From contig NC_060896.1 of assembly GCF_014805685.1 (NCBI RefSeq), forward strand, positions 3,426,889 through 3,490,888: a stretch of DNA of 64,000 nucleotides, in the 5' to 3' direction. The DNA is from Silurus meridionalis (Eukaryota > Chordata > Actinopteri > Siluriformes > Siluridae). Positions 1 to 12,035 of the stretch are shown here, in pieces. The notes under the pieces are model-generated. The model worked only from the letters and a program-made list of their open reading frames with translations. It was not told the origin of the DNA and did no database searches. The first letter of the stretch is position 1, and each line of letters begins with the position of its first letter. The translations under genes were made by a program, and so were the position numbers.

Positions 1-1330
1 ACCCTTCAGCTCCTTAAGCAGTCCTTGCAGGGCGAAGTGACCATGTATGTGATCCCCCAGCACAACACCCACCCATGTCCAGTTGTAATGTATCAGCAGC
101 TTGGCAATAGCTTTCACCTGATGCGCATCATTGGGGATGACTCTAAAGAACGTCGGGAATTCTCGTCTGTCACTGAGGCAGGCACAGGAAGAGAAATAGC
201 TGATCTGAAAGAGAACAGAGCTCCTATAATAAACTTTAGGTTTCATATGTAAATTCCCATTTTTACATTTTATACACATTTAGTTATTAATAAAGTCACA
301 AAACAGGAGAAAGCATAAAATGTCATGCATTCTTCCCCAATGCAATTCTTCTCTCATTCTTTCTCAATTAATATCACTTTACATGTGATGAAAAATAAAT
401 ACAGTAACCTACATGTACCGTAGATGAGAAAGGCTCATGTAGGTTACATGTACATGTAACCTACATGAATGAACTGTTACAAATATAGAAATCTTCTGTC
501 ATTAGATAAAATGTATACCATTGGAATCCTGAAATGTTGTAAAATTCGAGAAACCACAATAGACTCATCGGATCCAGACTCAGCAACAACAGCCAACATC
601 GGGCTTGCACCTTTACACATTTGTCTGTCTGCTTCATTTGGTCCATTAATCACAGCCAGAGCGGCTCTCTGAGCCGTTAATGGGTATGCACAGGAATCAA
701 AAATTTTATAGCCCAAAGTGTGGTTCGGTAGCAGTTCAGAGCTGTTGTTAATTTCCTCTACAGCAAGCTTCATGGTCAGACCCCAGCGAAAAGCTCTTGG
801 ATCAAATCTGTGAGAATCAGTAACAGTAAAATTCAGAATTGATAAACACCAAGGTACTGTACATTAATGAGACATGCCTGAAAAACAATGTTGAGTAAGA
901 CATGATTTACATTTTCTTCATTTTTAACTATATTTAAAACACATTTTTATACACGAGTCCTTTCTGGTCAATAAGAGAATAAAACAAATAGGACAACAAT
1001 TTAAAAACCCATTTATACATTATAATATAATATAAAAAAATTATAATATAATAATAAAATAATATAATGATCTAGTAGAGTGTTATGAAGGCATTTCTAC
1101 CCATTACACTTTACTGGTCCAGGCTTGTATGTGAAGTTCACATCTGGCATTTCCTGATTGTAGTGAAAAGGGAATATACCCCCAATGATAAAGTCTCCAT
1201 CAGCAATGAAGCCTGGCCCCAAATCATTCTGTAGAGTGCAGTTAGGATCTGAGGATAAAATGAGAATAGAAAAACTGAGCACCAGTATCCATAGAAGTAT
1301 AGAACCCATCTTCAGAGATGCTTGACCCAT
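1..1330 (-). CDS. OlfC (V2R-like) olfactory receptor A, 5' part; cut by the window edge
   Basis: Three exons are visible on the minus strand: exon 1 at 1101-1330 (ATG at 1330), exon 2 at 519-807 and the start of exon 3 at 1-204. Splice sites fit the family (phase 2 then phase 0). Exon 1 encodes a hydrophobic signal peptide followed by the [15 protein letters not shown] motif of V2R/OlfC receptors. Exon 2 has the FDPRAFRW start and the ESGSDES loop that contributes a serine to the amino-acid pocket. Exon 3 opens with [26 protein letters not shown]. The sequence is nearly identical to gene B, so this is a recent tandem copy. Like B it has His where most receptors have the pocket Tyr (DHIHGH). 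The rest of exon 3 and exons 4-6 lie outside the window, so intactness cannot be judged. The family is known to detect amino acids at the cilia or microvilli of olfactory neurons; the ligand here is unknown. Confidence 0.93.
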
Positions 1331-1362
1331 TGCCTTGTACAGAGAAAGAGAAGGCAGCTATG

Positions 1363-1371
1363 TTTTATATA
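1363..1371 (-). promoter_or_regulatory. TATA box of gene A
   Basis: TATATAAAA on the minus strand lies about 33 bp before the ATG at 1330. Equivalent boxes precede B, C, D, F, G and I at similar distances, implying a short 5' UTR. Confidence 0.6.
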
Positions 1372-1533
1372 CACTTCATCATGTGTCACAGTCACATGGC
1401 ATCTCAGGCAATCATAATCTTAGTGGACATTGTACATCTTGCATGTTTCTTTTTTTTGTTTGTTTTTGATTGTGCACTACTGAAACAAATAAATAGAGAA
1501 ACAATAAATTTTTATCAGTCAAAAATTTAATAA

Positions 1534-1537
<4 letters not shown>

Positions 1538-1612
<75 letters not shown>
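1538..1612. repeat. (AT)n microsatellite
   Basis: About 37 uninterrupted AT units upstream of gene A. A matching but shorter tract lies at 7444-7501 upstream of gene B, so the repeat predates the duplication. Confidence 0.97.
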
Positions 1613-1613
<1 letters not shown>

Positions 1614-2672
1614 GATTTCATTTAAGGTATATACAGTTATTTATATGAAAGCATATCAATTACTTAAACTGCTTACTGTCCACACAATATGGTATTTTAG
1701 AGGCTAGCTAATAATATTATTTCTCTAATATTATTAGCAATTAATTAAAGTTAATTAAGAAAACAAGCATCAATGCATAATAGCTTTAGGTTCAGTCATG
1801 AACTGGGGTTATTGTTTGTGTGGTTTTCCACACTGGTTTTCTCTCACCACCTAAAACATGGCAGTAAGTGGACTGGATAAATCTGTGAGTTCATGGTGCT
1901 TTGTGATTGGTGTCAGAGTAGTGCATAAATTCAAATAGTGACATAGAAACAAACTGAACATATTATTTTCGGCCTCTTTTTTATTTTCTGTTTACAAACG
2001 TAAATTATTAAAGACAATTTCAGTGATGAAATTGTCTCACTCACTGTCCAATTTATTGTACACATGCACAATAATGCAGTTAACAATTAGATGCAATTAG
2101 TTTAATTATCCACATTTTAAAAAGTGTGATATCTGCGACTTTGTGGCTTGGTTGTTAGTACCGAAATAAAGGTTTGGCTATTTCAGAAACTGTTGATCTC
2201 CCAGGATAATCACACACAAACATCTCTAGACTTTACATGGAATGGTGCAAAAAACAATAACTATCCTGTGTGTAATGAATCTGCAGACTGAAACACCTTT
2301 ATTGTTAGCTGAAAAACAGCAACTTGAATTACGCACATGGGCACAGACCCATTTTATTTTATTTTATTTTATTGTCCAGTATTAGTGAGCCTATGCTCAT
2401 GATAGCCTCAGATTTTAGCAAAGAAATATTAATTGACTCGTTATATTCTTTCTGTTAGCTTAAACCTTACATTATCTGGTAATTTTCCTCTGACCTTTCC
2501 TATAAACATTGAATTTACACCCAAATAACTATTGTTCACTTTTTTGCACTACTCTGCATAAACTATGGAGACATTTGAGTGTGACAGTCAGAGATCATCT
2601 TTTCCCCATTCTTATGTTTTATGTGAATATTAACTATATATACCAATACCTGTATAAGAACATAAGCTATAC

Positions 2673-2674
<2 letters not shown>
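1613..2674. other. Intergenic spacer A-B, no gene
   Basis: AT-rich spacer without a supportable gene. It is paralogous to 13112-14110 (spacer before gene C) and in part to 25789-26552 (before gene D). It is therefore part of the tandemly duplicated unit and gives an insertion-free reference for the longer spacers. Confidence 0.75.

Positions 2675-2727
<53 letters not shown>
2675..2727. repeat. (AC)n(AT)n compound microsatellite
   Basis: About 17 AC units followed by about 9 AT units, just downstream of the gene B stop codon. A related compound tract occupies the same place at 14112-14195 after gene C. Confidence 0.97.
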
Positions 2728-2771
2728 ATGTCTGTGTGTGTACAACCTGATTATGCTGAAATTAATTATTA

Positions 2772-5700
2772 TTATTTCCCCATTAGATGCTGTTTGGTAT
2801 TCTTTTTTGGTTTAAGTAGAATGATGTAACACTTTGGAGCAAATAAGCACAAAAGAAGCCCAAAACTTGAGGCTAAAATAGCAAAGATTTCGACTGCAGT
2901 GGTGAATTTACCAGGTGAACTGACATAAGCAGGTATAAATGCCAGCCACACTGCACAAAATATTAACATGCTAAAAGTAATATATTTCGCTTCGTTAAAA
3001 TTCCCAGGTAGTTTTCGAGCCAGAAAGGCCAAAATGAAACACAAACAGGCCAAAATGCCAATGTAGCCGAGTACACACCAGAAGGCCAGCTCAGATCCCA
3101 CCCTACAGTCTAGAATAATCTTAGAGCGCTGATATTGTGTGTTTCTGTAGACGACTGGAGGGGACGATATGAGCCATGCTGCACAGATGATCATCTGGAC
3201 CAGGGTGCAGCTAAAAATAATGATCCTCTGCTGTATAGGCCCAAGCCATTTCATGACATTGTTTCCAGGTTGGGTGGCTGTGAAAGCAGCGAGCACCACT
3301 AAGGTTTTCCCCAGGATGCACGAGATACAGAGCGAGAAACTGATGCTGAAAGCAGTGTGGCGCAACATGCAAGACCAGGATGTGGGCTCCCCAATGAAGA
3401 TCAGTGCACACAGGAAACACAGGGTCAAGGAGAACAAGATGAAGAAACTCAGCTCAGAGTTATTCATACGCACAATGGGAGTGTTTCTGTGGTAGAGAAA
3501 GACTGCAAATACAGCTAAAGTGACACAGGCCCCCAAAACAGCAATAAATGTCAGTATTAACCCCATTGCATCATGGGAAAGGAATTCGATAACCTTGGGA
3601 ATGCATTCTGTTCCGTCAACATTCGACCAGTAATCTTCAGGGCAGGCCATGCAGTCTACTGAATCTTAAAAGAGAACAAAACATGTAATTAAAACTGGAT
3701 TCAGGCAAGTGTTTTGCTTTATTATATTTGACTGAGACCACCGACCTGTCTGATTACTAATCTTCCCACTGTCACATGGTACACAGTCAAAGCAGCACAG
3801 AGGCTCCCCTTTATGGACAGCTTTTCTAAATCCTGGTGGGCAGCTGTCACTGCAAATAGAGACTGGCACCTGTTTCCCCCAAAAAATCTCCGTCATAATA
3901 CAGTAAAATGTACCCATACACCCATACATACTGAATTGTTTAAAAGTCATATCACCTGTCAAAGCGTACAAATTATAATAGTATACAGTATAGCAGTAGC
4001 ACTTATGCCCTATTTTACATTACAACAGATTAAACTATTTATATTTTACAATATTTCATATATTTTATTTTAATTCACTAAATAAATAGTTTATTTAACT
4101 ATTATTGCTCCTATATTCATGTTCTTCCATTGAGAGTCCAAGATATTACTATTATGAGAATCATCTAAATCTGTATATAAATTCTTGTAAATCTGCATTG
4201 CAACATCTAAGACATGACACATAATCTTTAAAAGTGTTAAGAGCTTGCAAAAAAATAGATACTGGTATTATGCCTCACTGACCAGGTTCCAGCAAAAGGC
4301 TGCAGAGGTCAAACACTGTATTTGGCCTATTTAGCCAGCCAGGCATGATTCGGCAGCCGTGGTTCATTCACCTCACACTAACTGAATGCAATTACTGCAC
4401 ATAAATCCAAAAATATATGTATACAACATTTATGTACCTTCTGTGCAGACTAGTACAGATTCTTTCCCATACTGGACAGAGCAACATATATAGGTCACAG
4501 CTCTTCTGATTAGTGACTGATTTTTTTCTAAACAAAAAAATCTATTAGGCTAATTGAGATTTGCATTTTCATGTATTAGATGTCCTATATATCTATTGGG
4601 CTCCATCACAGTCCCTGAAAAGGCATAAGTAAAGCAAAAAAAAAAAAAAAACAGGCTTTTGAATTCACAACAGCAGTCTGATTAAAAACATTTTACATCT
4701 GGAGCACAGGTTTAAGGCCATGCCCAAAAGATCAAGAGTGGCAACTTGGTGATACTGGGGCTTGAACCCCCCCACACACCTTTTGATCATTAACCCGGAG
4801 CCTTAACCACTGAGCTACCACTTCCTCTGACCCTGATGTAATCTTTCACCAAACTTACCACCACTTACTGCCCATACTGTACTGCAACTGAACTAAATTC
4901 CGAGAGCAGCTTGCCTCGCTTTTGTCTCCAGCCCATGTGATAGCAGTGTTGTAAATGACCAGCTCATTTCCAGCCTCACGAGACCCATCGTACATGCCGA
5001 CTTTAACCAACTCGATATTGCCAGCTGTGCCCCTCTGCCAGTTGATCAGATCGTAGGATGGGATCGAGTCACCATTCATATCAAAGCTCACTAACTCTCC
5101 TGAAATAGTGAAGGAGACCTGTTGCAGGTAATACTGGAGCTGTGGAGACACATGTGATGGAAAATAATTACAGTAACCTAAAGGTACCTTAGACGAAAAA
5201 GGCTCAGTAGAAAATATACTTTAACTTTAATCATCTTTTTTGTGGGTGGCCATTATTGTTGTAAGTCGAGCTACAGACTGAGCTATAAATAAATCGAGAA
5301 ATACTTCAGCATTGACAAAGAGATTAGACAATTATTTCATTTAATTAGTGGACAATTGCAGAACTGTATTTACCTGCCAAGGGTAGATATTGCTATTGTC
5401 AGCACATGTGGAGTTAATGAATGGCCCATTTCCAGGTTTGCAGGAAGTTAGTTGGTGGAGGGAGTGAGCAATAGCATATACACTTTTATATATATTATAA
5501 GACATGCGAGGACTGGATGTGTTCATGAAGCCAAAATGTTGCTTGCTTATTGGCTCTTTCCCAGTACATAGAGGCAACGGATTATTAAGGGGAATAGAGG
5601 AAATGGGAGAGCACCCATACAAAGCACCCCACAGTTCATGCACTAGTGTATTAGAGGAGTATGTCTGTGGGTTCACTGTTGTTAAGTAATCTTTCAGCTT

Positions 5701-7235
5701 TGGAATTTGGCCCTGACGAATTCCAAACCCAATCAAGCCTCCTAGGAAAGGGTAATATTCACTTCCCGTGAACAGTGAAGCTGTCGCCCAAGCTTCACTG
5801 GCAATCCACTGAATTCCAGTAACATTCAGATTCATATAGTCCTTAATAAAAGGTGTGAGTTCCCCCTCAGCTGAAAACACCACCACGACCCGAGCAGTGG
5901 AGCTGTTCATCACACGGATGATCTCTATCACTCTCTGGCTGTTGTATAACAGGGGGATCATCTCCTGATAGGAGATACACACACTTGTACCCTTTAGCTC
6001 TTCAAGCAGTCCTTGCAGGGCGAAGTGACCATGTATGTGATCCCCCAGCACAACACCCACCCATTTCCAGTTGTAATGTATCAGCAGCTTGGCAATAGCT
6101 TTCACCTGATGCGCATCATTGGGGATGACTCTAAAGAACGTCGGGAATTCTCGTCTGTCACTGAGGCAGGCACAGGAAGAGAAATAGCTGACCTGTAATA
6201 GAACAGAGCTCCTATAATAAACTTTAGGTTTCATATGTAAATTCCCATTTTTACATTTTATACACATTTAGTTATTAATAAAGTCACAAAACAGGAGAAA
6301 GCATAAAATGTCATGCATTCTTCCCCAATGCAATTCTTCTCTCATTCTTTCTCAATTAATATCACTTTACTAGAGTACATGAATGAACTGTTACAAATAT
6401 AGAAATCTTCTGTCATTAGATAAAATGTATACCATTGGAATCCTGAAATGTTGTAAAATTCGAGAAACCACAATAGACTCATCGGATCCAGACTCAGCAA
6501 CAACAGCCAACATCGGGCTTGCACCTTTACACATTTGTTTGTCTGCTTCATTTGGTCCATTAATCACAGCCAGAGCGGCTCTCTGAGCCGTTAATGGGTG
6601 TGCACAGGAATCAAAAATTTTATAGCCTAAAGTGTGGTTCGGTAGCAGTTCAGAGCTGTTGTTAATTTCCTCTACAGCAAGCTTCATGGTCAGACCCCAG
6701 CGAAAAGCTCTTGGATCAAATCTGTGAGAATCAGTAACAGTAAAATTCGGAATTGATAAACACCAAGGTACTGTACATTAATGAGACATGTCTGAAAAAC
6801 AATGTTGAGTAAGACATGATTTACATTTTCTTCATTTTTAACTATATTTGAAACGCATTTTTAACCACGAGTCCTTTCTGGTCAATATTACAATGCACAA
6901 AATAGGACAACAATTTAAAAACCCATTTTTACCTTATAATACAATATAAATAAATAATAATATAATGATAAAATAATATAATGAGCGTTAAGAAGGCATT
7001 TCTACCCATTACACTTTACTGGTCCAGGCTTGTATGTGAAGTTCACATCTGGCATTTCCTGATTGTAGTGAAAAGGGAATATACCCCCAATGATAATGTC
7101 TCCATCAGCAATGAAGCCTGGCCCCAAATGATTCTGTAGAGTGCAGCTAGGATCTGAAGATAAAATGAAAACAGAAAAACTGAGCACCAGTATCCATAGA
7201 AGTATAGAACCCATCTTCAGAGATGCTTGACCCAT
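2772..7235 (-). CDS. OlfC (V2R-like) olfactory receptor B, complete
   Basis: Six exons can be placed: 7006-7235, 6433-6721, 5374-6192, 4915-5139, 3746-3869 and 2772-3664. They sum to 2580 nt, 859 residues, the usual length for the family. Residues 1-25 form a signal peptide, about 77-520 the Venus-flytrap domain, about 522-563 the cysteine-rich linker ([16 protein letters not shown]) and 563-859 the seven-helix domain, with [17 protein letters not shown] at helix 6 and the C-tail ending HLMGK. All introns fit GT-AG except intron 4, whose phase-compatible donor is GAG/GCAAGC (GC-AG). The pocket residues matching CaSR S147, S170, D190 and E297 are present, but the Tyr218 equivalent is His (DHIHGH). 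An ATG 21 bp downstream (MGSILLW) is an alternative start. The gene is open throughout and probably functional. It is a close paralogue of A and C. Confidence 0.93.
4715..4832 (-). mobile_element. tRNA-derived SINE in intron 4 of gene B
   Basis: Read on the minus strand it has a tRNA-like A box (TAGCTCAGTGGTTAAGG) and B box (GGTTCAAGCCCC). The same insertion is present in intron 4 of gene C at 16372-16486 and I do not see it in gene D, so it arose before B and C separated. Confidence 0.7.
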
Positions 7236-7267
7236 TGCCTTGTACAGAGAAAGAGAAGGCAGCTATG

Positions 7268-7275
7268 TTTTATAC
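7268..7275 (-). promoter_or_regulatory. TATA box of gene B
   Basis: GTATAAAA on the minus strand, 33 bp before the ATG at 7235. Same place as in gene A. Confidence 0.55.
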
Positions 7276-7439
7276 GCCACACTTCATCATGTGTCACAGT
7301 CACATGGCATCTCAGGCAATCATAATCTTAGTGGACATTGTACATCTTGCATGTTTCTTTTTTTTTTTTTTTTGATTGTGCACTACTGAAACAAATAAAT
7401 AGAGAAACAATAAATTTTTATCAGTTGAACAATTAAATA

Positions 7440-7443
<4 letters not shown>

Positions 7444-7501
<58 letters not shown>
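7444..7501. repeat. (AT)n microsatellite
   Basis: About 28 AT units upstream of gene B, positionally equivalent to 1538-1612. Confidence 0.96.
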
Positions 7502-7504
<3 letters not shown>

Positions 7505-7758
7505 AAAATATTTAAGGTATATACAGTTATTTATATGAAAGCATATCATTTACTTGAACTGCTTACTGTCCCAAATCAAATCAAATTTTATTTGTCACAT
7601 ACACATACATACAGGGTACGACATGCAGTGAAATGCTTATTACGACGGTCCGGCACAAGGAATAGGATGGGGAGAAAAATAAAACAAAGAAAAACAAGAC
7701 TGATAAATAAAGTATAAAAACTATATAAAATAATATATAAGAATATACAAAGATATAA

Positions 7759-7759
<1 letters not shown>

Positions 7760-7814
<55 letters not shown>
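7760..7814. repeat. (AT)n microsatellite inside the Rex1-like 3' UTR
   Basis: About 27 AT units. Minus-strand reading frames across it are artefacts of the repeat. Confidence 0.96.
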
Positions 7815-7818
<4 letters not shown>

Positions 7819-8656
7819 AAAAAGGATGTATATACAAAAAAATGCTTATGGCAGTAAACAGTGAAACAGTAAACATAGACAATTTAGGGTGCTTTAGATT
7901 GTCAATAAAGTGTCCGTGTGCGTTATGGTCTGGTATAAAATATAAAGTGCACTGTGCTGTGCGAGTCCAAAGTTTAAAGAGTCGTGGTGCAAAAGGTAAG
8001 ATATGTACAGAGAAAAAGTGTGATGATTGATAGAGTGGGCCAGTTTCTAGATCCTGGGTGTCTCCTGGTTTAAACTCCGAATAGTCTGCGGACAGAAGCT
8101 GCTCGTCATTCTCTCTGTGTTTGCTTTCAGGGAGCGGAAGCATTTCCCTGACCGCAACAGAGAAAAGAGTCCATTATTGGGATGGCTGAGGTCCTTCACA
8201 ATCTTCCTGGCTCTAGTCCGGTACCGCGTGCTGTAGATGTCCTGCAGGTTAGGGAGCTCAGTGTGGATGGTACATTCAGCTGAATGCACCACCCTCTGGA
8301 GGGCTCGCCTGTCCTGCATGGTGCTGTTCCCGAACCAGGAAGTGATGCTACCCATCAGAACACTCTCAATGGTGCAGGTGTAGAAAGTCTTTAGCACCTG
8401 AGAGGGAAGTTTAAAGTCCCTTAAGCGTCTCAGATGGTACAAATGCTGCCGGGCCTTCTTCACCAGGGTGTTGGTGTGACAGGACCAAGACAGGTCCTGT
8501 GTGATGTGAACACCAAAGTACCGAAAACTGTCCACCCTCTCCACTGGGGTCCCGCTGATGTTTAACAGTTGGTATGACCGCTTCTGCTTTGTGCTGAAGT
8601 CCACGATCAACTCCTTAGTCTTGCTGACGTTCAGGAGAAGGTTTTTCTCCTGGCAC

Positions 8657-11201
8657 AGTATAAAGACAGTATGCTCAGCTACAGACAGGCGCTAAAAGCT
8701 GCTAGAGCTGAACGCCTGAGCAAACTCATAGAAAACAACAAAAATAATCCCAGGTTCCTTTTTAGTACAGTAGCAAAGTTAACTACAAATCAGGGATCTG
8801 AAAAATGTGTTCCATCACAGTTTAGTAGTGATTTTATGAATTTCTTCACTGAAAAAAAAGATAACATTAGAAAAACAATTGTGGCAGTTCAACCTCTGAG
8901 ACCATCTCCTGACACAGTCTCACCTTCAACTCCACAACTCCACTGTTTTACATGTATAGGACAGGAAGAGCTGTATGATGTTATTATCAAAGCTAAATCA
9001 ACAACATGTCAGTTAGATCCAATTCCTACTAAATTACTGATGGAAGTGTTATATACAGCTGGTGAGCCTCTTCTGAATATTATTAACTCCTCACTATATT
9101 TAGGTCATGTCCCTAGATCCCTCAAGCTAGCAGTTATTAAGCCCCTCATTAAAAAACCTAATCTGGATCCAAACACGCTATCAAGTTACAGACCCATTTT
9201 AAATCTCCTATTTATGTCTAAGATTTTAGAAAAGATTGTCGCTGCCTAGATATGTTCCTACTTGCAAGAGAACAATATCTTTGAAGAGTTTCAGTCAGGT
9301 TTTAGGCCACATCATAGCACAGAAACTGCTCTAGTTAAAACCACTAATGACCTGTTTTTAGCTTCAGACCAAGGCTTCATCTCGTTGTTAGTTTTACTAG
9401 ATCTTAGTGCTGCGTTCGACACTATAGATCATGATCTTCTTCTAGATCGCTTACAGAATTACATCGGCAATTCAGGGACAGGCATTAAGCTGGTTTAAAT
9501 CCTACTTGTCTGATCGTTACCATTTCGTAGATTTAAATGGAGAGCTATCCAGGCTAATGCTAGTGAATTATGGTGTGCCACAAGGTTCAGTTCTAGGACC
9601 CCTGCTCTTCACAATATACTGTACATGCTTTTGTTAGGACATATTATTAGAAGGCATAATATTAGCTTTCATTGTTATGCTGATGATACCCAGCTATATA
9701 TCTCATTTAAAAAAGGCGATACAGCTCAATTAACTCGGATAACTGAGTGTGTTAAGGAAATAAGAGATTGGATGACCCATAACTTTCTACTTTTAAATTC
9801 TGATAAGACAAAGATTTTGCTCATCAGCCCAAAAACTAGTATACACAAGCTCCAGCATCTCAATCTGCATTTAGACGGATGTTCTGTAACCACTAGTTCA
9901 ACAGTAAAAGACCTGGGTGTTATTTTAGACAGCAACTTATCTTTTAAAAATCATATCAACCAAGTTACAAAAACAGCCTTCTTTCACCTTAGAAATATTT
10001 CTAAGCTAAGAAATATGTTGTCTATATCCAATGCAGAGAAGCTCGTCCATGCGTTCATGACCTCCAGAATAGACTATTGTAATGCATTACTAGGTGGATG
10101 TCCTGCATCATTAATAAACAAGCTTCAGTTAGTTTAGAATGCGGCAGCAAAAGTTCTTACAAGGTCAAGAAAATATTATCACATAACCACAATCTTATCG
10201 TCCCTACATTGGCTTCCTGTTAAGTTTCGAATAGACTACAAACTACTACTTCTTACTTATAAAGCACTAAATGGTTTGGCTCCCATGTATTTATCCTGTC
10301 TTTTAACACACTACAATCCGTCAAGTAGTTCCTAGAATAGCAAAGTCCACTAAAGGCAGTAGAGCATTTTCACATTTAGCTCCCAAACTTTGGAACAGTC
10401 TTCCTGACAGTGTTCCGGGTTCAGACACACTCACCCAGTTTAAGTGCAGATTGAAAACATATATTTTTAGCAAAGCCTACACATAACACGTCTCACATCA
10501 TAACCTTGTGCTCCAGAACATATGATCACATGCACATTATCAACTTGTGCTGTTAATATCATTAACACCAGCTGCGCTAATTCCTCTCCACTGCTTCTCT
10601 TTCTCTCCCCATCCCGAGGCTTCCTGAGGTTTGGCCAGCTCAGTCACCTCCCACCTCGTGAAGATTATGGACTTTAAAGAAGTAGATGCCGAACTCGCAA
10701 ACATCCTGAACCATCTAAGGACGTACCAGTGCCAATTGGATCCCACTACATGTGTGGAGTTTTGACATTGGACCTCCTGGAGTGTTTAAAGGCTCTGACA
10801 TGTAGAAGCTGTTGCTGGATCTGTGATGATCACAAATGTTGAGCTCAGTAGCTTCTACTTTTATACCAAAGACTGTAGAAAGAACATTTACTTATAATCT
10901 TATACTCCAGTGCTCATGTTAGTTCTCACTCTCCAGTGTTCTGTATTGTTGAAAGATTTATGATCAAACTCTTGATGTCATCCAAATGAGGATGGGTTCC
11001 CCTTTTGAGTCCGGTTCCTCTCAAGGTTTCTGTCTCATAACATCTGAAGAAAGTTTTTCCTTGCCAAACTCGCCATGGCCTGTTCATCAGGGATAAATGC
11101 CAACCATTAACCTTGACTTTTGATTTCTGTAAAGCTGCTTTGAGACAATGTCTGTTGTGAAAAGCGCTATAGAAATAAACTTGACTTGACTTGACTTGAC
11201 T
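8657..11201 (+). mobile_element. L2-like LINE, 5'-truncated, nested in the Rex1-like element
   Basis: Reverse transcriptase is recognisable in pieces at 8671-9249, 9262-9498 and 9625-10137, separated by stops or frameshifts. Motifs include [31 protein letters not shown] and [10 protein letters not shown] (about 9670-9700). The 3' UTR ends with a hairpin-like GCTGCTTTGAGACAATGTCT segment and (CTTGA)n at 11181-11201. A TGGCAC duplication flanks it (8651-8656 and 11202-11207), giving a clean insertion of 2545 bp. The same family occurs at 20441-24388, 24424-24809 and 62460-62935. Confidence 0.88.
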
Positions 11202-12035
11202 TGGCACCATCTCTCCAGGTTTTTAACCTCCTGTAGGTAGGCCGTCTCGTTGTTGTTGGAGATCAGGCCCACCACAATGGTGTCGTCAGCAAACTTGATG
11301 ATGGTGGTGGAGTTGGAAGTGGCCACACAGTTATACGTGTACAGTGAGTACAGCAGGGGGCTCAGAACACACACCTGGGGAGCTCCAGTGCTGAGGGTGA
11401 GGGTGGATGAAGTGTGTTTTCCCCCCTGTACGGCTTGTGGTCTGTCTGTCAGGAAGTTAGATATCCATTGACACAGCGGCAGGCTCCCAGGACCTCCAAC
11501 TTAGAGGTGAGTGTGGAGGAATTATGGTGTTAAATGCTGATCTGTGGTCCACAAACTGCATCTTTGTATAATTCCCATTTCTGTGGTCCAGGTGGCTCAT
11601 CGTAGTGTGAAGGAGATGAGCAATGGCGTCCTCAGTAGAATGGTTCTGAGGGTACACGAACTGTAGTGGGTCCAGTGTGTCCGGTAGTGAGGCAGTGATG
11701 AAGGCTCTGACCAGTCTCTCGAAGCACTTCATCACTACTGAGGTCAGAGCTACAGGGTAGTAGTTGTTAAGGCAGGGGGCTGGGGTTTCTTCGGGACAGG
11801 AACAATGGTGGACTGTTTGGGGACAACAGATTGTTCCAGTGAGAGTTTGACTATCTCAGTAAACACCGGTGCTAGCTGGTCAGCGCAGGCTTTCAGAACC
11901 CGATCTGTGATGCCATCTGGTCCTGCTGCCTTCCTGGTATGCACTCTCTTGAATGCCATCCTCAAGTCATGCTCCGAGATGGTGAATGTGTTTACCTCTC
12001 TGGCTCTCTCGGCTCAGAGAAGAGCTTTGAAGTGT

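Larger units (their letters stand above)
7572..12035 (-). mobile_element. Rex1/Babar-like non-LTR retrotransposon, 5'-truncated, split by a nested L2
   Basis: The 3' end on the minus strand is a run of ATTTG units at 7572, after a 3' UTR with the AGCATTTCACTGCATG type of sequence. The coding part is in two pieces. At 11208-12035 lies reverse transcriptase (RKAAGPDGI, then [10 protein letters not shown], then [10 protein letters not shown]). At 8047-8650 lies the C-terminal part (LIVDFSTKQK, SFRYFGVHI). The two pieces join in frame if 8657-11201 is removed. Stops and frameshifts mark it as dead. The target site can be read as TGTCC at 7567-7571, repeated at 13112-13116, which places the L2-like piece at 12036-13111 within the same insertion. 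The clade name is from motif memory and could be another CR1-group family. Confidence 0.75.

Noticed and set aside
1412..1621. Tyr-Ile repeat protein frames (also at 2563-2829, 7721-8143, 13980-14241 and 30434-30779)
   Set aside because: These are translations of AT and AC microsatellites without coding features.
3169..3495. A 108-codon plus-strand open frame, repeated at 14634-14960, 26949-27275 and 31304-31627
   Set aside because: It is antisense to the seven-helix exon and is repeated only because that exon is nearly identical in the copies.
4855..4914. Extended exon 4 of gene B using the strong GTAAGT sites downstream
   Set aside because: They give phase 1 or 2, which does not fit exon 5, and would add residues absent from F, G, I and J. 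The GC donor fits phase and length.
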